Source: Kushneria marisflavi (GTDB taxonomy: Bacteria > Pseudomonadota > Gammaproteobacteria > Pseudomonadales > Halomonadaceae). From it: 64,000 nucleotides of DNA. Every line of letters starts with the position of its first letter. Within the stretch, counting starts at the first letter, position 1. The DNA lies in assembly GCF_002157205.1 (NCBI RefSeq), contig NZ_CP021358.1, positions 1,674,001 through 1,738,000 of the forward strand. Direction: 5' to 3'. Below are positions 17,797-29,632 of this stretch, in pieces. Both the position numbers and the translations under genes were made by a program. The notes under the pieces were generated by a model. It searched no databases, had not been told where the DNA came from, and worked only from the letters and a program-made list of their open reading frames with translations.

Positions 17797-19044
17797 ATGA
17801 ACGAACTTGTAGAAGTGCAGTACGCACTTGATACCTTTTACTTTCTGATCTGTGGTGCGCTGGTGCTATGGATGGCTGCCGGCTTCTCGATGCTGGAAGC
17901 CGGTCTTGTGCGGGCCAAGAACACCACCGAGATCCTGACCAAGAACATGGCGCTGTTTGCCATTGCCTGCACCATGTACATGCTGGTCGGCTATCACATT
18001 GTCTACCTGGGTGATGGCAGCAGTTTCCTGCCCGACTTCGGCTTTCTGATTGGCGCCGAACACAGCGCGGATGATGTGCTCACAAGCGGCGGTGACACCT
18101 ACTATGCCGCCCGCTCGGATTTCTTCTTCCAGGTCGTCTTTGTGGCCACGGCCATGTCGATCGTCTCAGGCGCTGTCGCCGAGCGCATGAAGCTCTGGTC
18201 CTTTTTGCTCTTTTCGGTCTTCATGACCGGTCTGATCTATCCGGTTCAGGCCTACTGGTCCTGGGGCGGCGGCTTTTTGAGCGAGGCCGGCTTCAGCGAT
18301 TACGCCGGTTCCGGCATCGTGCACCTGTGCGGTGCAGCCGCAGCTCTGGCCGGTGTACTAGTCCTTGGTCCGCGTCATGGCAAATACGGCAAGAACGGTG
18401 CCATCAACGCCATTCCGGGTGCCAATATGCCGCTGGCCACGCTGGGCACCTTCATCCTGTGGCTGGGCTGGCTGGGCTTTAACGGCGGCTCGGAACTCAA
18501 GCTTTCCGATATCAGCAGTGCCAACGCCGTGGCTCAGGTCTTTGCCAATACCAATGCCGCCGCCAGCGGTGGCGTGATTGCTGCCCTGATTCTGGCCCGT
18601 ATCTGGTTCCGCAAGGCCGATCTCACCATGGGCCTCAACGGTGCGCTGGCAGGGCTTGTGGCGATCACCGCCGGGCCGTCTGCGCCAGGCATTCTGGCCG
18701 CTACCCTGATCGGTGCCGTGGGCGGTCTGCTGGTCGTGTTTGCCATCGTGGCACTGGACAAGCTGCGCATTGATGATCCGGTCGGTGCCATTTCGGTGCA
18801 TGGTGTCGTGGGTATCTGGGGGCTGCTGGCCGTGCCGCTGACCGACAGCGAGGCTGGTTTCGGCGCTCAGCTTCTGGGCATGGCGACCATCTTCATCTGG
18901 ACCTTTGTGGCAAGTCTTGTCGTCTGGCTGGCCATCAAGGCCGTCATGGGAGTACGTGTCAGCGCAGAAGAAGAGTATGAAGGCGTGGATGTCGCTGAAT
19001 GTGGACTGGAAGCCTATCCTGAATTCACCGGTGGCAAGCGCTAG
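17797..19044 (+). CDS. amtB: Ammonium transporter AmtB
   Basis: The 415-residue Amt/Rh-family channel conducts ammonium or ammonia across the inner membrane as a trimer. About 11 helices are predicted. The Amt landmarks are ALVLWMAAGFSMLEAGLVRAKN near the N-terminus, a first pore histidine in DYAGSGIVHLCGAAAALAG and a second in AISVHGVVGIWG. It is coded without an obvious signal peptide, the first segment being already a helix. The start at 17797 has AAGGA upstream. The glnK gene follows on the same strand; the more usual order is glnK then amtB. Expression is probably under NtrC and sigma-54. Confidence 0.95.
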   Translation: MNELVEVQYALDTFYFLICGALVLWMAAGFSMLEAGLVRAKNTTEILTKNMALFAIACTMYMLVGYHIVYLGDGSSFLPDFGFLIGAEHSADDVLTSGGDTYYAARSDFFFQVVFVATAMSIVSGAVAERMKLWSFLLFSVFMTGLIYPVQAYWSWGGGFLSEAGFSDYAGSGIVHLCGAAAALAGVLVLGPRHGKYGKNGAINAIPGANMPLATLGTFILWLGWLGFNGGSELKLSDISSANAVAQVFANTNAAASGGVIAALILARIWFRKADLTMGLNGALAGLVAITAGPSAPGILAATLIGAVGGLLVVFAIVALDKLRIDDPVGAISVHGVVGIWGLLAVPLTDSEAGFGAQLLGMATIFIWTFVASLVVWLAIKAVMGVRVSAEEEYEGVDVAECGLEAYPEFTGGKR

Positions 19045-19063
19045 GCCGCTTTTCAAGGCACAG

Positions 19064-19094
19064 GGCCCGGGCGCCCGACATGGGCACCCGGGCC
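19064..19094 (+). other. Hairpin between amtB and glnK
   Basis: Perfect 8-bp outer arms (ggcccggg / cccgggcc) plus an inner gccc/gggc pair lie 20 bp after the amtB stop. There is no T tract, so it may stabilise the 3' end or damp read-through into glnK. Confidence 0.5.
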
Positions 19095-19161
19095 ATGCCC
19101 TGGCATGCGAAAGCCGTCGCCACCATGGTCACATGGCAGAAGGATTCGGCGCCGGGTGTAA

Positions 19162-19596
<435 letters not shown>

Positions 19597-19618
19597 TCTC
19601 TCCCGAAAGACAGACATG

Positions 19619-19646
19619 AAAAAACCCGCCAATCGGCGGGTTTTTT
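19619..19646 (+). terminator. Terminator of glnK
   Basis: A 12-bp A/T-flanked stem (aaaaaacccgcc / ggcgggtttttt) with loop aatc, about 22 bp past the stop. The symmetric A and T tracts could also work on the opposite strand for azoR, whose stop is about 35 bp further on. Confidence 0.9.
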
Positions 19647-19681
19647 CATGAGCGTGGCAGCGTTTGAAGCGACCGCACTGC

Positions 19682-20329
<648 letters not shown>

Positions 20330-20430
20330 CTACACGTCCATTTAATTGAAGGTGAAGCGCAATCATTGCCGCCCTTGATTCGATTTTTTCGAATGCCATT
20401 GAAGCATCGCCCGTCTCATTGTCAGGCCAT

Positions 20431-20458
20431 AAAAAAAGCGCCGGACCAGGCCGACGCT
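20431..20458 (-). terminator. Terminator of fpr
   Basis: On the minus strand an imperfect 8-bp GC-rich stem (agcgtcgg / ccggcgct) is followed by a run of T residues (seven A on the plus strand at 20431-20437). It lies about 90 bp past the fpr stop. Confidence 0.75.
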
Positions 20459-20546
20459 TTCAGGATCATGGACCGGCGCTGACACAGGCCGGTCCGGATA
20501 TCGAGACAGATGTTACTTCTCGGAAGACGTTATCTTTCGACAGACG

Positions 20547-21326
20547 TCATTTTTCGACAAAGGCGCGCTCGATGACGTAGTCGCCAGGCTCGCCCATGCG
20601 CGGCGAGATGGTAAAGCCCAGTTCATTGAGCACCTGGCTGCTCTCCTCCAGCATCGCCGGGCTACCACAGATCATGGCGCGGTCGTGCTCGGGCGTCATC
20701 TGCGGCAGGCCGATATCGGCGGCCAGCTTGCCGGAGCGAATGTGGTCAGTCAGGCGTCCCATGGTATGGAACTCCTCGCGTGTCACGGTCGGGTAGTAGA
20801 TCAGTTTTTCGCTGATCTCCTCGCCCAGAAACTCATGATTGGGCAGGTCGCGGGTAATGAACTCCTGATAGGCCAGCTCGCTGACGGTGCGCACGCCGTG
20901 AATCAGGATGACCTTGTCAAAGCGCTCGTAGGCTTCCGGGTCCTGAATCAGGCTCAAAAATGGTGCCAGGCCCGTGCCGGTGGAAAGCATGTAGAGATGA
21001 CGCCCTTCCTTGAGATCATCCAGCACCAGCGTACCGGTGGGCTTGCGGCTGACCAGCAGCGAATCACCCACCTTGAGATGCTGAAGTCTGGACGTCAGCG
21101 GGCCGTTTTGCACCTTGATCGAGAAAAACTCCAGATGCTCTTCCCAGTTGGGGCTGGCGATCGAGTAGGCACGCGTCAGCGGCTTGCCGTCGACCTCAAG
21201 CCCGATCATCACGAACTGGCCGTTTTTAAAGCGCAGGCTGTCTTCGCGAGTGGTGCGAAAGCTGAACAGCGAATCGTTCCAGTGATGAACGCTCAGGACT
21301 TCGGTGGTAGCAAACTTGCTGGACAC
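20547..21326 (-). CDS. fpr: Ferredoxin-NADP reductase
   Basis: The 259-residue flavoprotein matches bacterial Fpr, which moves electrons between NADPH and ferredoxin or flavodoxin. The FAD-binding RAYSIAS (about residue 50) and the NADP-binding STGTGLAPFLS are present, and the C-terminus ends in FVEK. I chose a GTG start at 21326: AGGGAG lies nine bases upstream, and the resulting N-terminus aligns with Pseudomonas Fpr, where VLSVHHWNDTLFSF follows a short leader. An ATG at 21356 would add ten residues and overlap that ribosome site. It is a single gene with its own terminator. Confidence 0.92.
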   Translation of the reverse strand: MSSKFATTEVLSVHHWNDSLFSFRTTREDSLRFKNGQFVMIGLEVDGKPLTRAYSIASPNWEEHLEFFSIKVQNGPLTSRLQHLKVGDSLLVSRKPTGTLVLDDLKEGRHLYMLSTGTGLAPFLSLIQDPEAYERFDKVILIHGVRTVSELAYQEFITRDLPNHEFLGEEISEKLIYYPTVTREEFHTMGRLTDHIRSGKLAADIGLPQMTPEHDRAMICGSPAMLEESSQVLNELGFTISPRMGEPGDYVIERAFVEK

Positions 21327-21453
21327 GTTGGAGAACTCCCTGACAATGGGTCGCATTTGCAGTGATAGTAAGTGGGCCTATTCTAGACATTGCACCCGCA
21401 GGCGTCACTGCACACAAGCGCCTTGATCAAGGCCGGTGCCATACCCTCCCAGT

Positions 21454-21480
21454 AAAAAGGGCCACACCGAGGTGTGGCCC
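21454..21480 (-). terminator. Terminator of the first chemoreceptor gene
   Basis: A perfect 10-bp stem (gggccacacc / ggtgtggccc) with a two-base centre, followed on the minus strand by TTTTT, 20 bp past the stop. Confidence 0.9.
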
Positions 21481-21500
21481 TGATGCCCTTATGCAGGGCT

Positions 21501-23549
21501 TTAGTGACTCAGGCGGAACGCCCCGACCGTGGTGGCCAGCCGCTGGGCCTGCTGGTTCAACGACTCGGCGGCGGCGGCCGACTGCTCGACCAGCGCGGCA
21601 TTTTGCTGGGTCATGTCATCGAGCTGGGTGATGGCCTGGTTGACCTGACCGATACCGGTGGACTGCTCGTTAGTGGCACGACTCAATTCCTCGATCACCG
21701 TGCTGACCCGCCCGACCCGCTCCACGATCTCGCCCATGGCATGACTGGTCGTGCTGACAAGCTCCGCACCGCTGGTGGTTTCACGACTTGAGGTGGTGAT
21801 CAGCGTCTTGATGTCGGTCGCTGCCTGAGCGCTGCGGTTGGCCAGGTTTCTGACCTCCTGCGCCACCACCGCGAAACCGCGCCCCTGTTCACCGGCCCGC
21901 GCCGCCTCGACCGAGGCGTTCAGCGCCAGCAGGTTGGTCTGAAAGGCGATGCCGTCAATCACATCCACAATCGATTCGATCCTGCCGGAGGTTTCGCGGA
22001 TGCGGGCCATGGTCGCGACCACGTTATGCATCTGTTCGCCGCCGCCGCGGGCCATGGTGGCCGCTTCATGGGCCAGACCGTTGGCTTCCTTCGTGGAAGA
22101 GGCCGAATGCTCCACGGTGCTGGTCAGCTCCTCCATCGCCGCGGCGGACTCTTCCAGATTGGCGGCGGTGGTCTCGGTGCGCCGGGACAGATCATGACCG
22201 CCGGCAGAAATTTCGGCCGCCGCGAGCTGTACCGAGTGGCTCGAATCACGAATGTCGATCAAAACGGTTTCCATGCGATCGACAAACTGATTGAAGGCTT
22301 CGGCCAGCTGCGCCGGTTCGTCGCGCCCCATCACCGGCAGACGCTGGGTCAGGTCTCCATCGCCGTTGGCGATCTGGCGCATGCGCTCGGCCATGGTCTT
22401 CAGCGGCCGGGCGATACGACGACCGACCATCCAGATCGCTGCCAGACCCAGCGTACTGACCAGCAGTCCGACCAGTGCCATGGTGATCAGTGCCTGACGC
22501 TGCTGATCCCGCAGCTCCTGCTGTAAAGCCGCAAAGTCAGCGTAGACAGCGCTTTTGGGCACGCTCAGCAGCAATTGCCACTTGGTCTGATCGCCGATAA
22601 CCACCGGCAGTTGCAGGCTCAGGTTATCGCCACTGGATGTCATGGCAGCGCTGTCTACACCGGTCGTTAGCCGACGGGCCGTGGCGTCATCGAATATCTG
22701 AGTCACAGGCTGACCCGGGCTTTGCGCGTTCCCCGAATAGCCCACGATAGTGCCATTGGTCGAGACCAGGGCGATGCTGCCCGCACCGTCGTAGAGCCCC
22801 TGATTGGCATCGACCAGCATGCCCTGAATGAAGGCGAGCGACAGATCCACTCCGGCACTGCCACGAAAAGTGCCATTGACCATGATCGGCGCGTTGAACG
22901 AGGTCACCAGGATGGTATTGCCGTTGTAGTCATAGGATGCCGGGTCGATCACGCAGACCCTTCCTGTTTCGCGCGGGCAAAGATAGTACTCTCCTTCACG
23001 GATACCATTGGCCTGAGCTTTCGTGCTCTCCATGGTCTCTCCAAGCGCCAGCACATCAACGCTGCCGGTTTTGGTTCGATACCACCAGGGCATGAAACGG
23101 CCATTTTCACCGTAACCCAGTGCGGTCTGCCCCTGATGGTCGGCGTCATTATCGAAGGCACTGGGCTCCCAGCCGATGAAGGCGTCGAGCAGCTCGGGAT
23201 TGTCGATCACGCGCTGGCGTACGATACGTGACATGTCGCGACGATCGATGGAGAGTTCTGGCGCACCATCACTACCCCGGGCCATCATGGCGTTGGTCTG
23301 CGCCAGTTCCTCGGCGATCTGCAAGGCCCGATCAAGGCGACTACTGATGTCGCCTGCCTGCGCTCGCCCCACTGCCTGCAGGCGGGCATTAATTGACTCA
23401 TTGAGCTGCGCTTCGGTACGACTGGCCGTTTGCTGCTGGGCACGCGTCATGGCGACCAGTGAATACAGCACCAGCACGATCACTACCGCCAGCAGACAGG
23501 CACCTGCCGTGACGGTGACAAAGTTACGAATGGATCTGAACTGCATCAT
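21501..23549 (-). CDS. Methyl-accepting chemotaxis protein (dCache_1)
   Basis: The 682-residue transmembrane chemoreceptor has an N-terminal helix (about 10-32), a periplasmic dCache-like sensor (about 40-345), a second helix (about 352-374), a HAMP domain (from [14 protein letters not shown]) and an MCP signalling domain with the hairpin tip [20 protein letters not shown]. It has no C-terminal CheR pentapeptide. The sensor lacks the R-x-W-Y pattern seen in the two neighbours (it reads MPWWYRTK), so the ligand is probably different. The signalling half is almost identical to that of the third receptor gene. Starts at 23549 and 23546 are equivalent. Confidence 0.93.
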   Translation of the reverse strand: MMQFRSIRNFVTVTAGACLLAVVIVLVLYSLVAMTRAQQQTASRTEAQLNESINARLQAVGRAQAGDISSRLDRALQIAEELAQTNAMMARGSDGAPELSIDRRDMSRIVRQRVIDNPELLDAFIGWEPSAFDNDADHQGQTALGYGENGRFMPWWYRTKTGSVDVLALGETMESTKAQANGIREGEYYLCPRETGRVCVIDPASYDYNGNTILVTSFNAPIMVNGTFRGSAGVDLSLAFIQGMLVDANQGLYDGAGSIALVSTNGTIVGYSGNAQSPGQPVTQIFDDATARRLTTGVDSAAMTSSGDNLSLQLPVVIGDQTKWQLLLSVPKSAVYADFAALQQELRDQQRQALITMALVGLLVSTLGLAAIWMVGRRIARPLKTMAERMRQIANGDGDLTQRLPVMGRDEPAQLAEAFNQFVDRMETVLIDIRDSSHSVQLAAAEISAGGHDLSRRTETTAANLEESAAAMEELTSTVEHSASSTKEANGLAHEAATMARGGGEQMHNVVATMARIRETSGRIESIVDVIDGIAFQTNLLALNASVEAARAGEQGRGFAVVAQEVRNLANRSAQAATDIKTLITTSSRETTSGAELVSTTSHAMGEIVERVGRVSTVIEELSRATNEQSTGIGQVNQAITQLDDMTQQNAALVEQSAAAAESLNQQAQRLATTVGAFRLSH

Positions 23550-23605
23550 GAGGCGTTACCATGGGTTGCAAACGCGGGCCGGCGCCACGCAGGAAGTTAA
23601 GGGCA

Positions 23606-23633
23606 ATAACGGCGACGCCAGCGCTGGACTTGA
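23606..23633 (-). promoter_or_regulatory. Sigma-28-like promoter of the first chemoreceptor
   Basis: On the minus strand: TCAAG (23633-23629), 15 bp, GCCGTTAT (23613-23606), 57 bp before the start. The first 12 bases, tcaagtccagcg, are the same as in the second receptor promoter, although the neighbouring bases differ. Confidence 0.6.
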
Positions 23634-23656
23634 TCAACAGGCATACTTCAACGGAC

Positions 23657-23682
23657 AAAAAAACGGCCCCGCAGGGCCGTTT
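23657..23682 (-). terminator. Terminator of the second chemoreceptor gene
   Basis: Stem aaacggccc / gggccgttt with loop cgca, preceded on the plus strand by an A7 tract, which gives a T tract on the minus strand. It lies about 12 bp past the stop, just upstream of the next receptor's promoter. Confidence 0.9.
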
Positions 23683-23694
23683 CAGGAGATGACA

Positions 23695-25515
23695 TCAGGC
23701 GGGCGTACGCTTGCTAAGCCGGAACACACCGATGATCTGTGACAGTCGCTGTGCTTCCTGGGAGAGCGAATCCGAGGCCGCCGCGGACTCTTCCACCAGA
23801 GCGGCGTTTTCCTGGGTCATCTGATCCAGCTGGGTGACCGCCTGATTGACCTGGGATATCCCGGTATTCTGTTCATTGGCCGCAGTGGTGACCTCGGTGA
23901 TCAGGCCATTGACCCGCTTGATCTGGCTGACGATATCTTCCATGCGCTCACCGGCCTTTTGCACCAGCGCCTGGCCGTTGACGGTTTTGGTCACCGAGGC
24001 ATCAATGAGCTGCTTGATATCACGGGCCGCCTGGGTGCTGCGGTTGGCCAGGGTTCGGACCTCGGCAGCCACGACCGCAAAGCCTCGGCCCTGCTCGCCG
24101 GCACGCGCAGCTTCTACAGAGGCGTTGAGCGCCAGCAGGTTGGTCTGGAAGGCAATCGAATCGATCACCCCGATGATATTGGCAATCTCGCTGGACGAGG
24201 CGCTGATATCGCTCATGGTGCCGACCACCTCGGTCATTACCTGCCCGCCCTCTTCGGCTGCCCTTGTGGCCTGTGCGGTCAGCTGGGCGGCATGACGCGA
24301 GGATTCGGTAGAGTTGGCCACCGTACTGGTCAGCTGCTCCATGGCAGCGGCCGACTGCTCGAGGCTGGCCGCCGTGGTTTCGGTACGTCGTGACAGATCC
24401 ATGCTGCCGGTCGAAATCTCGGAAGACGCCATGCGCACGTTCTCGCTGCTGTCACGCACGTCGCTCATAACGTGATCGATACGCTCAACGAACCGGTTAA
24501 ACGATGCTGCAATCTGGTTGACCTCATCATTGCGAGCCGACAGGGGTAGACGCTGGGTCAGATCGCCCTCGCCTTCGCTGACATCCTGCATTGCATCGCG
24601 CACTTCATGCATGCGGCGGAAAATCGGCGTCAGCAGTGCCCAGATCATAAGGGCGGCAAGAATACCGACCACGATCAGGGCCACCACCGTGGTCTTGACC
24701 AGACTCACCATGCCAGCCATGGCCTCGCCACGATCCAGCGCCATGACCAGCGTCCAGCTGGTGCCCTCGATCGGCACTGCCGACAGCAGCACATCCTGCC
24801 CGCGCAGGGTCATCTCACGCAGCCGGTCCGAACCGGCCATCTGTGACAGGGTCTGCCAGCTCAGCCCCGCGTCCAGCTCGGTGGCCGGCTTCAGGATCAA
24901 TGACTTGTCGGAATGGGCAATCATAATGCCATCAGAATTGACCATGAAGGCATAGCTGTGCGGCGTGGGGTCAACGGCATTGACGGTATCGATGACGCTG
25001 TCCATGTCCACATCCGAGCTGACCACACCGACAGTCTGCCCCTCACGCACGATGGGCGAGGCAAAGGAGACCACCATCTTGCCGGAAGAGGCATCCAGGT
25101 AGGGCAACGTGGCGATGGTATGCCCGGCCGCCACGGCCTGTTGATACCAGGGACGCTGGGTCGGCTTGTAGGTCGGCGGAACCTCCCAGTCGACGTCGCT
25201 GGTAATGTAGCGATCGTTATTGAAGCCGGCGTAGACCGTGATCATGTCACCGGCATCCGCGGCCAGGATAAACCGCGACAGGGCATCGTCGGTCAGCGCC
25301 TGACGGCCGGTGGCTTCAACCACATCCTTTTTGGCCCGACTCCAGTCACTGATGGCCGTAGCGTAGCCCTCTGCGACCGCGGCCTGGGAGTGGGTGATGG
25401 ATTGCGTATTGTACTGGCTGGTGACGTAGTAAGTGGCAATACCGGTCAGTGTCAGGGCCAGCAATACGATTGCGAGGCAAAACACCAGAATGCGGGTACG
25501 AATGGAAGTCGGCAC
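23695..25515 (-). CDS. Methyl-accepting chemotaxis protein, amino-acid dCache type
   Basis: With a GTG start at 25515 (AGAGG eight bases upstream) this is a 606-residue chemoreceptor: helix about 7-30, dCache sensor about 35-270, helix about 278-300, HAMP, then an MCP signalling domain ending in [10 protein letters not shown]. The sensor carries the full dCache_1AA amino-acid-binding signature: Tyr116, Arg121, Trp123, Tyr124, Tyr139, Asp141 and Asp168, with the same spacing as Tyr121 to Asp173 of Pseudomonas PctA (numbering from memory). An upstream TTG (25545) is a poor start. It lies between two other receptors and near the aap importer, which fits sensing of L-amino acids. Confidence 0.92.
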   Translation of the reverse strand: MPTSIRTRILVFCLAIVLLALTLTGIATYYVTSQYNTQSITHSQAAVAEGYATAISDWSRAKKDVVEATGRQALTDDALSRFILAADAGDMITVYAGFNNDRYITSDVDWEVPPTYKPTQRPWYQQAVAAGHTIATLPYLDASSGKMVVSFASPIVREGQTVGVVSSDVDMDSVIDTVNAVDPTPHSYAFMVNSDGIMIAHSDKSLILKPATELDAGLSWQTLSQMAGSDRLREMTLRGQDVLLSAVPIEGTSWTLVMALDRGEAMAGMVSLVKTTVVALIVVGILAALMIWALLTPIFRRMHEVRDAMQDVSEGEGDLTQRLPLSARNDEVNQIAASFNRFVERIDHVMSDVRDSSENVRMASSEISTGSMDLSRRTETTAASLEQSAAAMEQLTSTVANSTESSRHAAQLTAQATRAAEEGGQVMTEVVGTMSDISASSSEIANIIGVIDSIAFQTNLLALNASVEAARAGEQGRGFAVVAAEVRTLANRSTQAARDIKQLIDASVTKTVNGQALVQKAGERMEDIVSQIKRVNGLITEVTTAANEQNTGISQVNQAVTQLDQMTQENAALVEESAAASDSLSQEAQRLSQIIGVFRLSKRTPA

Positions 25516-25559
25516 GAATGGCCCTCTTGTCCTGGATAAGGTCAAAACATTTGCCCTTC

Positions 25560-25587
25560 ATAACGGCGCCCATGCCGCTGGACTTGA
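25560..25587 (-). promoter_or_regulatory. Sigma-28-like promoter of the second chemoreceptor
   Basis: On the minus strand: TCAAG (25587-25583), 15 bp, GCCGTTAT (25567-25560), 45 bp before the GTG start. Same spacing and same -10 as the first receptor promoter. Confidence 0.6.
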
Positions 25588-25647
25588 TATCTGCTGTCTG
25601 TTGCTGCAGCTATCGTATCGATATCGAAACTCATGTCGTGATTACGC

Positions 25648-25683
25648 AAAAATCCCCCCGCCACAATGTGATTGTGACGAGGG
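25648..25683 (-). terminator. Terminator of the third chemoreceptor gene
   Basis: An imperfect stem (ccctcgtcacaat / attgtggcgggg) with loop cac is followed by a short T tract on the minus strand, about 25 bp past the stop. Confidence 0.75.
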
Positions 25684-25707
25684 CTCGGGTCAGGTGATGA
25701 CACCGAA

Positions 25708-27522
25708 TCAGGACATGCCGTGCTCGCGCAGCCGGAAAGCGCCGACCGTGGTGGCCAGCCGCTGGGCCTGCTGGTTCAACGACTCGGCGGCGGCCGCCGA
25801 CTGCTCGACCAGCGCGGCATTTTGCTGGGTCATGTCATCCAGTTGGGTGATCGCCTGGTTCACCTGGCCGATGCCGGTGGACTGCTCGTTGGTGGCACGA
25901 CTCAATTCCTCGATCACCGTGCTGACCCGTCCGACCCGCTCCACGATCTCGCCCATGGCCTGGCTGGCAGCGCTGACAAGCTCCGCGCCACTGACCGTCT
26001 CATGGCTCGAGGTGGTGATCAGCGCCTTGATGTCGGTCGCTGCCTGAGCGCTGCGGTTGGCCAGGTTTCTGACCTCCTGTGCAACGACTGCGAAACCGCG
26101 CCCCTGTTCACCGGCCCGCGCCGCCTCGACCGAGGCGTTCAGCGCCAGCAGGTTGGTCTGGAAGGCGATGCCGTCGATCACATCCACGATCGACTCGATC
26201 CTGCCGGAGGTTTCGCGGATGCGGGCCATGGTCGCGACCACGTTATGCATCTGTTCGCCGCCGCCGCGGGCCATGGTGGCCGCTTCATGGGCCAGACCGT
26301 TGGCTTCCTTCGTGGAAGAGGCCGAATGTTCCACGGTGCTGGTCAGCTCCTCCATCGCCGCAGCGGACTGTTCCAGGTTGGCCGCCGTATTTTCGGTACG
26401 TCGGGAAAGATCGTGCCCACCGGAGGAGATTTCGCCGGCCGCACTCTGGACCTGGCTTGAAGCATCGCGAATCTCGATCAGCGTATCGTTCATGCGATCA
26501 GCGAAAGCGTTGAAGGCGGTCGCAATGGCAGAGATTTCATCACGCCCTTCAACCGGCAGACGCCGGGTCAGATCCCCCTCACCGCTGGCGACGTTCTCCA
26601 TCGCCTCACGGGCCCGTCGCAGACGCGCCAGCACCGGTTTGAGCGCCAGCCACAGCACTAATCCTGCCACCAGCGTGCTGATAACCAGCGCCGCCAGCGT
26701 GGTATTACGAATCGAGGCCAGTCCTGCCAGCGCCTCATCGCGATCCAGCGCAATGTTCAGTTGCCAGTCCACGCCCGGGATGGGCGTGGCCGAGATCAAA
26801 TAGTCATGATCGTTGATGCTGACGTCGGTCAGGGCATTGCGGCGCGCCATGTCGGTCAGAGCCGTGGCACTCAGCGTTGGTGACAGATCGGTGGCAGGCT
26901 TGAGAATGCGTTCGGCATCGGCGTGCACAATGACACGGCCACTGCCATCGGTAATGAATACCCGGCTTGAAGGCGTGGGGCGAATATTCAGCGTCTGGGC
27001 GCTGACCTGATCCATGACCGCATCGGCGGCCACTACGGCCATGGTCTGTCCATTCACCACAACCGGGGTGGCGAAGGCCAGCGCCAGTCCGCCCGTCATG
27101 GCGTCCTGATAGGGCTCGGTCACAATGGTGTTACCCGCGGCAGCAGCCTGCTGGTACCAGGGACGCTGGGTCGCGATAAAATCTGCCGGTGGTGTCCAGT
27201 CATTGGAAAACAGGGCGCGCCCGTCCTGCCAGGCCACATAGGTGACCGACAGATCCCCCGCTTCATTGGCCTTGCGAAGGCCGGCCATGACATCACCCTC
27301 TTCAAGATGATGGGCCACGGACTCCACGATACGGCGTCGGTTATCAAACCACTGAGCAATGGTATCTGCCCCGCTTTTGCCCAGTGCCGAGGCACTCTGC
27401 TGTGCCGTTTGAAGCTGTGCTTCACGACTGGCGGTATAGATCGTGATGCCGGTTACGACCAGCGCCATGGCCACAAGAGCCATACAGATCAACTGAATAC
27501 GAGTACCGATGGAGCGCCGCAT
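25708..27522 (-). CDS. Methyl-accepting chemotaxis protein, amino-acid dCache type
   Basis: With the ATG at 27522 (AAGGGA upstream; earlier starts fall too close to the promoter) this is a 604-residue chemoreceptor with helix about 8-30, dCache sensor about 35-270, helix, HAMP and MCP domain. The sensor has Arg120, Trp122, Tyr123, Tyr138, Asp140 and Asp167 of the dCache_1AA amino-acid signature, but Phe115 replaces the first tyrosine. The last about 240 residues are almost identical to the first receptor while the sensor is not, which points to recombination between the two genes. It lies 130 bp from the aapP stop. Confidence 0.92.
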   Translation of the reverse strand: MRRSIGTRIQLICMALVAMALVVTGITIYTASREAQLQTAQQSASALGKSGADTIAQWFDNRRRIVESVAHHLEEGDVMAGLRKANEAGDLSVTYVAWQDGRALFSNDWTPPADFIATQRPWYQQAAAAGNTIVTEPYQDAMTGGLALAFATPVVVNGQTMAVVAADAVMDQVSAQTLNIRPTPSSRVFITDGSGRVIVHADAERILKPATDLSPTLSATALTDMARRNALTDVSINDHDYLISATPIPGVDWQLNIALDRDEALAGLASIRNTTLAALVISTLVAGLVLWLALKPVLARLRRAREAMENVASGEGDLTRRLPVEGRDEISAIATAFNAFADRMNDTLIEIRDASSQVQSAAGEISSGGHDLSRRTENTAANLEQSAAAMEELTSTVEHSASSTKEANGLAHEAATMARGGGEQMHNVVATMARIRETSGRIESIVDVIDGIAFQTNLLALNASVEAARAGEQGRGFAVVAQEVRNLANRSAQAATDIKALITTSSHETVSGAELVSAASQAMGEIVERVGRVSTVIEELSRATNEQSTGIGQVNQAITQLDDMTQQNAALVEQSAAAAESLNQQAQRLATTVGAFRLREHGMS

Positions 27523-27561
27523 GGAAAATCCCTTCATTGCGTCAGACATCAAGAGGATTAA

Positions 27562-27589
27562 TTAACGACGCCAGGTGATCAGAGCTTGA
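27562..27589 (-). promoter_or_regulatory. Sigma-28-like promoter of the third chemoreceptor
   Basis: On the minus strand: TCAAG (27589-27585), 15 bp, GTCGTTAA (27569-27562), 40 bp before the start. It is a weaker -10 than in the other two, but the geometry is identical. Confidence 0.5.
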
Positions 27590-27621
27590 GCACAGCGAAG
27601 AATCATGGGGATGAGGCATTT

Positions 27622-27653
27622 AAAAAACCGGCCGGGGAGGCGCCGACCGGCGG
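27622..27653 (-). terminator. Terminator of the aap operon
   Basis: A GC-rich stem (ccgccggtcg / cccggccgg, imperfect) is followed by a T6 tract on the minus strand, about 35 bp past the aapP stop. Confidence 0.8.
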
Positions 27654-27685
27654 AAGAAACGACGGCTTCTGTTTTTGGACCCGAG

Positions 27686-28462
<777 letters not shown>

Positions 28463-28515
28463 GACAGACACTCCCGATGCACGACACGCCCGTGCCGTGC
28501 TGATAGTGATAGGTG

Positions 28516-29631
28516 TTAGCGCTGGTAGCCCTTGTCGAGGCGGCGCTCGATGATCTGGCTATAGCGCGACATGCCAAAACAGAAGACCCAGAATACCAGC
28601 GCCGCGAACACGTAACCCTCGATGGCAAAGCCCAGCCAGTCGCTGTCGGTCAGCCCCGCCTGAATGATCGACAGCACATCGAAAAGCCCGATGATCAGTA
28701 CCAGCGAAGTGTCCTTGAACAGCGCAATGAACGTATTGACGATGCCGGGAATCACCAGCTTGAGGGCCTGGGGCAAAATGATCAGCCGCATGCGCAGCCA
28801 GTAGCCCAGCCCAAGGGCTGCACCGGCCTCGCCCTGGCCCTTGTCGATGGCCTGCAGTCCGCTGCGCACCACTTCAGCCATATAGGCGCTCCAGAACAGC
28901 ATGATGCCGATCAGCGCCCGCAGCAGCTTGTCGAACTCCACCTCTGCCGGTACGAACAGTGGCAGCATGACCGATGACATGAACAGCACCGTAATCAATG
29001 GCACCCCACGCCAGAACTCGATAAAGATCACGCAGACGGCCCGCACCAGCGGCATTTTCGAACGCCGCCCCAGTGCCAGTACAACGCCCAGCGGCAGTGA
29101 GCCCACGATACCTACCGCAGCGATGGTCAGCGTCAGCATCAGCCCGCCCCAGGCCCGCGTCGGCACATGAGCCAATCCGAACACGCCGCCCAGCAGCAAT
29201 ACCCAGGCAATGATGGGCAGACCGACCAGCGCCATCAGCGCCGCCACCTTTTTACCCGGCAGACGCGGTATGACCAGCCAGGCAATCAGGGCGAAGAAAA
29301 GCCCCAGCACGATGTCCACCCGCCAGCGCTCGGCCACCGGATAGAAGCCATAGACAATCTGGCTCCAGCGGGTGGAAATGAACACCCAGCAGGCACCGTC
29401 ACCGGTGCAGTCGGCACGCGAATTGCCCACCCAGTCGGCTTCGATCAATGCCCAGTCGATGACCGGCCAGACCAGCCGCGCAATGAGCAGCAGTGTCACG
29501 ATCGACACCACGCTGTTGATCGGCCCCGAGAAAAGCCGCGTACGCAGCCAGTACATGGCCCCGCCCTGAGGGGTGGGCGGCGGGCGCGAGGCGATAAGCC
29601 TCTCTTCACTGTCTGAAGACATGGCAGACAT
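28516..29631 (-). CDS. aapM: General L-amino acid ABC transporter permease AapM
   Basis: The 371-residue inner-membrane permease has a hydrophobic N-terminal extension and a HisM-type BPD domain in its C-terminal half, with the EAA loop [27 protein letters not shown]. This large size is typical of AapM/BztC compared with about 220 residues for HisM. ATG 29631 overlaps the end of aapQ (stop at 29633-29635) and has AAGGAG inside that gene, so translation is probably coupled. It forms the channel with AapQ. Confidence 0.9.
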   Translation of the reverse strand: MSAMSSDSEERLIASRPPPTPQGGAMYWLRTRLFSGPINSVVSIVTLLLIARLVWPVIDWALIEADWVGNSRADCTGDGACWVFISTRWSQIVYGFYPVAERWRVDIVLGLFFALIAWLVIPRLPGKKVAALMALVGLPIIAWVLLLGGVFGLAHVPTRAWGGLMLTLTIAAVGIVGSLPLGVVLALGRRSKMPLVRAVCVIFIEFWRGVPLITVLFMSSVMLPLFVPAEVEFDKLLRALIGIMLFWSAYMAEVVRSGLQAIDKGQGEAGAALGLGYWLRMRLIILPQALKLVIPGIVNTFIALFKDTSLVLIIGLFDVLSIIQAGLTDSDWLGFAIEGYVFAALVFWVFCFGMSRYSQIIERRLDKGYQR

Positions 29632-29632
29632 C

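Noticed and set aside
21501..27552. Receptor repeats as a recent tandem triplication
   Set aside because: Only the signalling domains of the first and third genes are near-identical; the sensors and the middle gene are old paralogues, so recombination explains it better.
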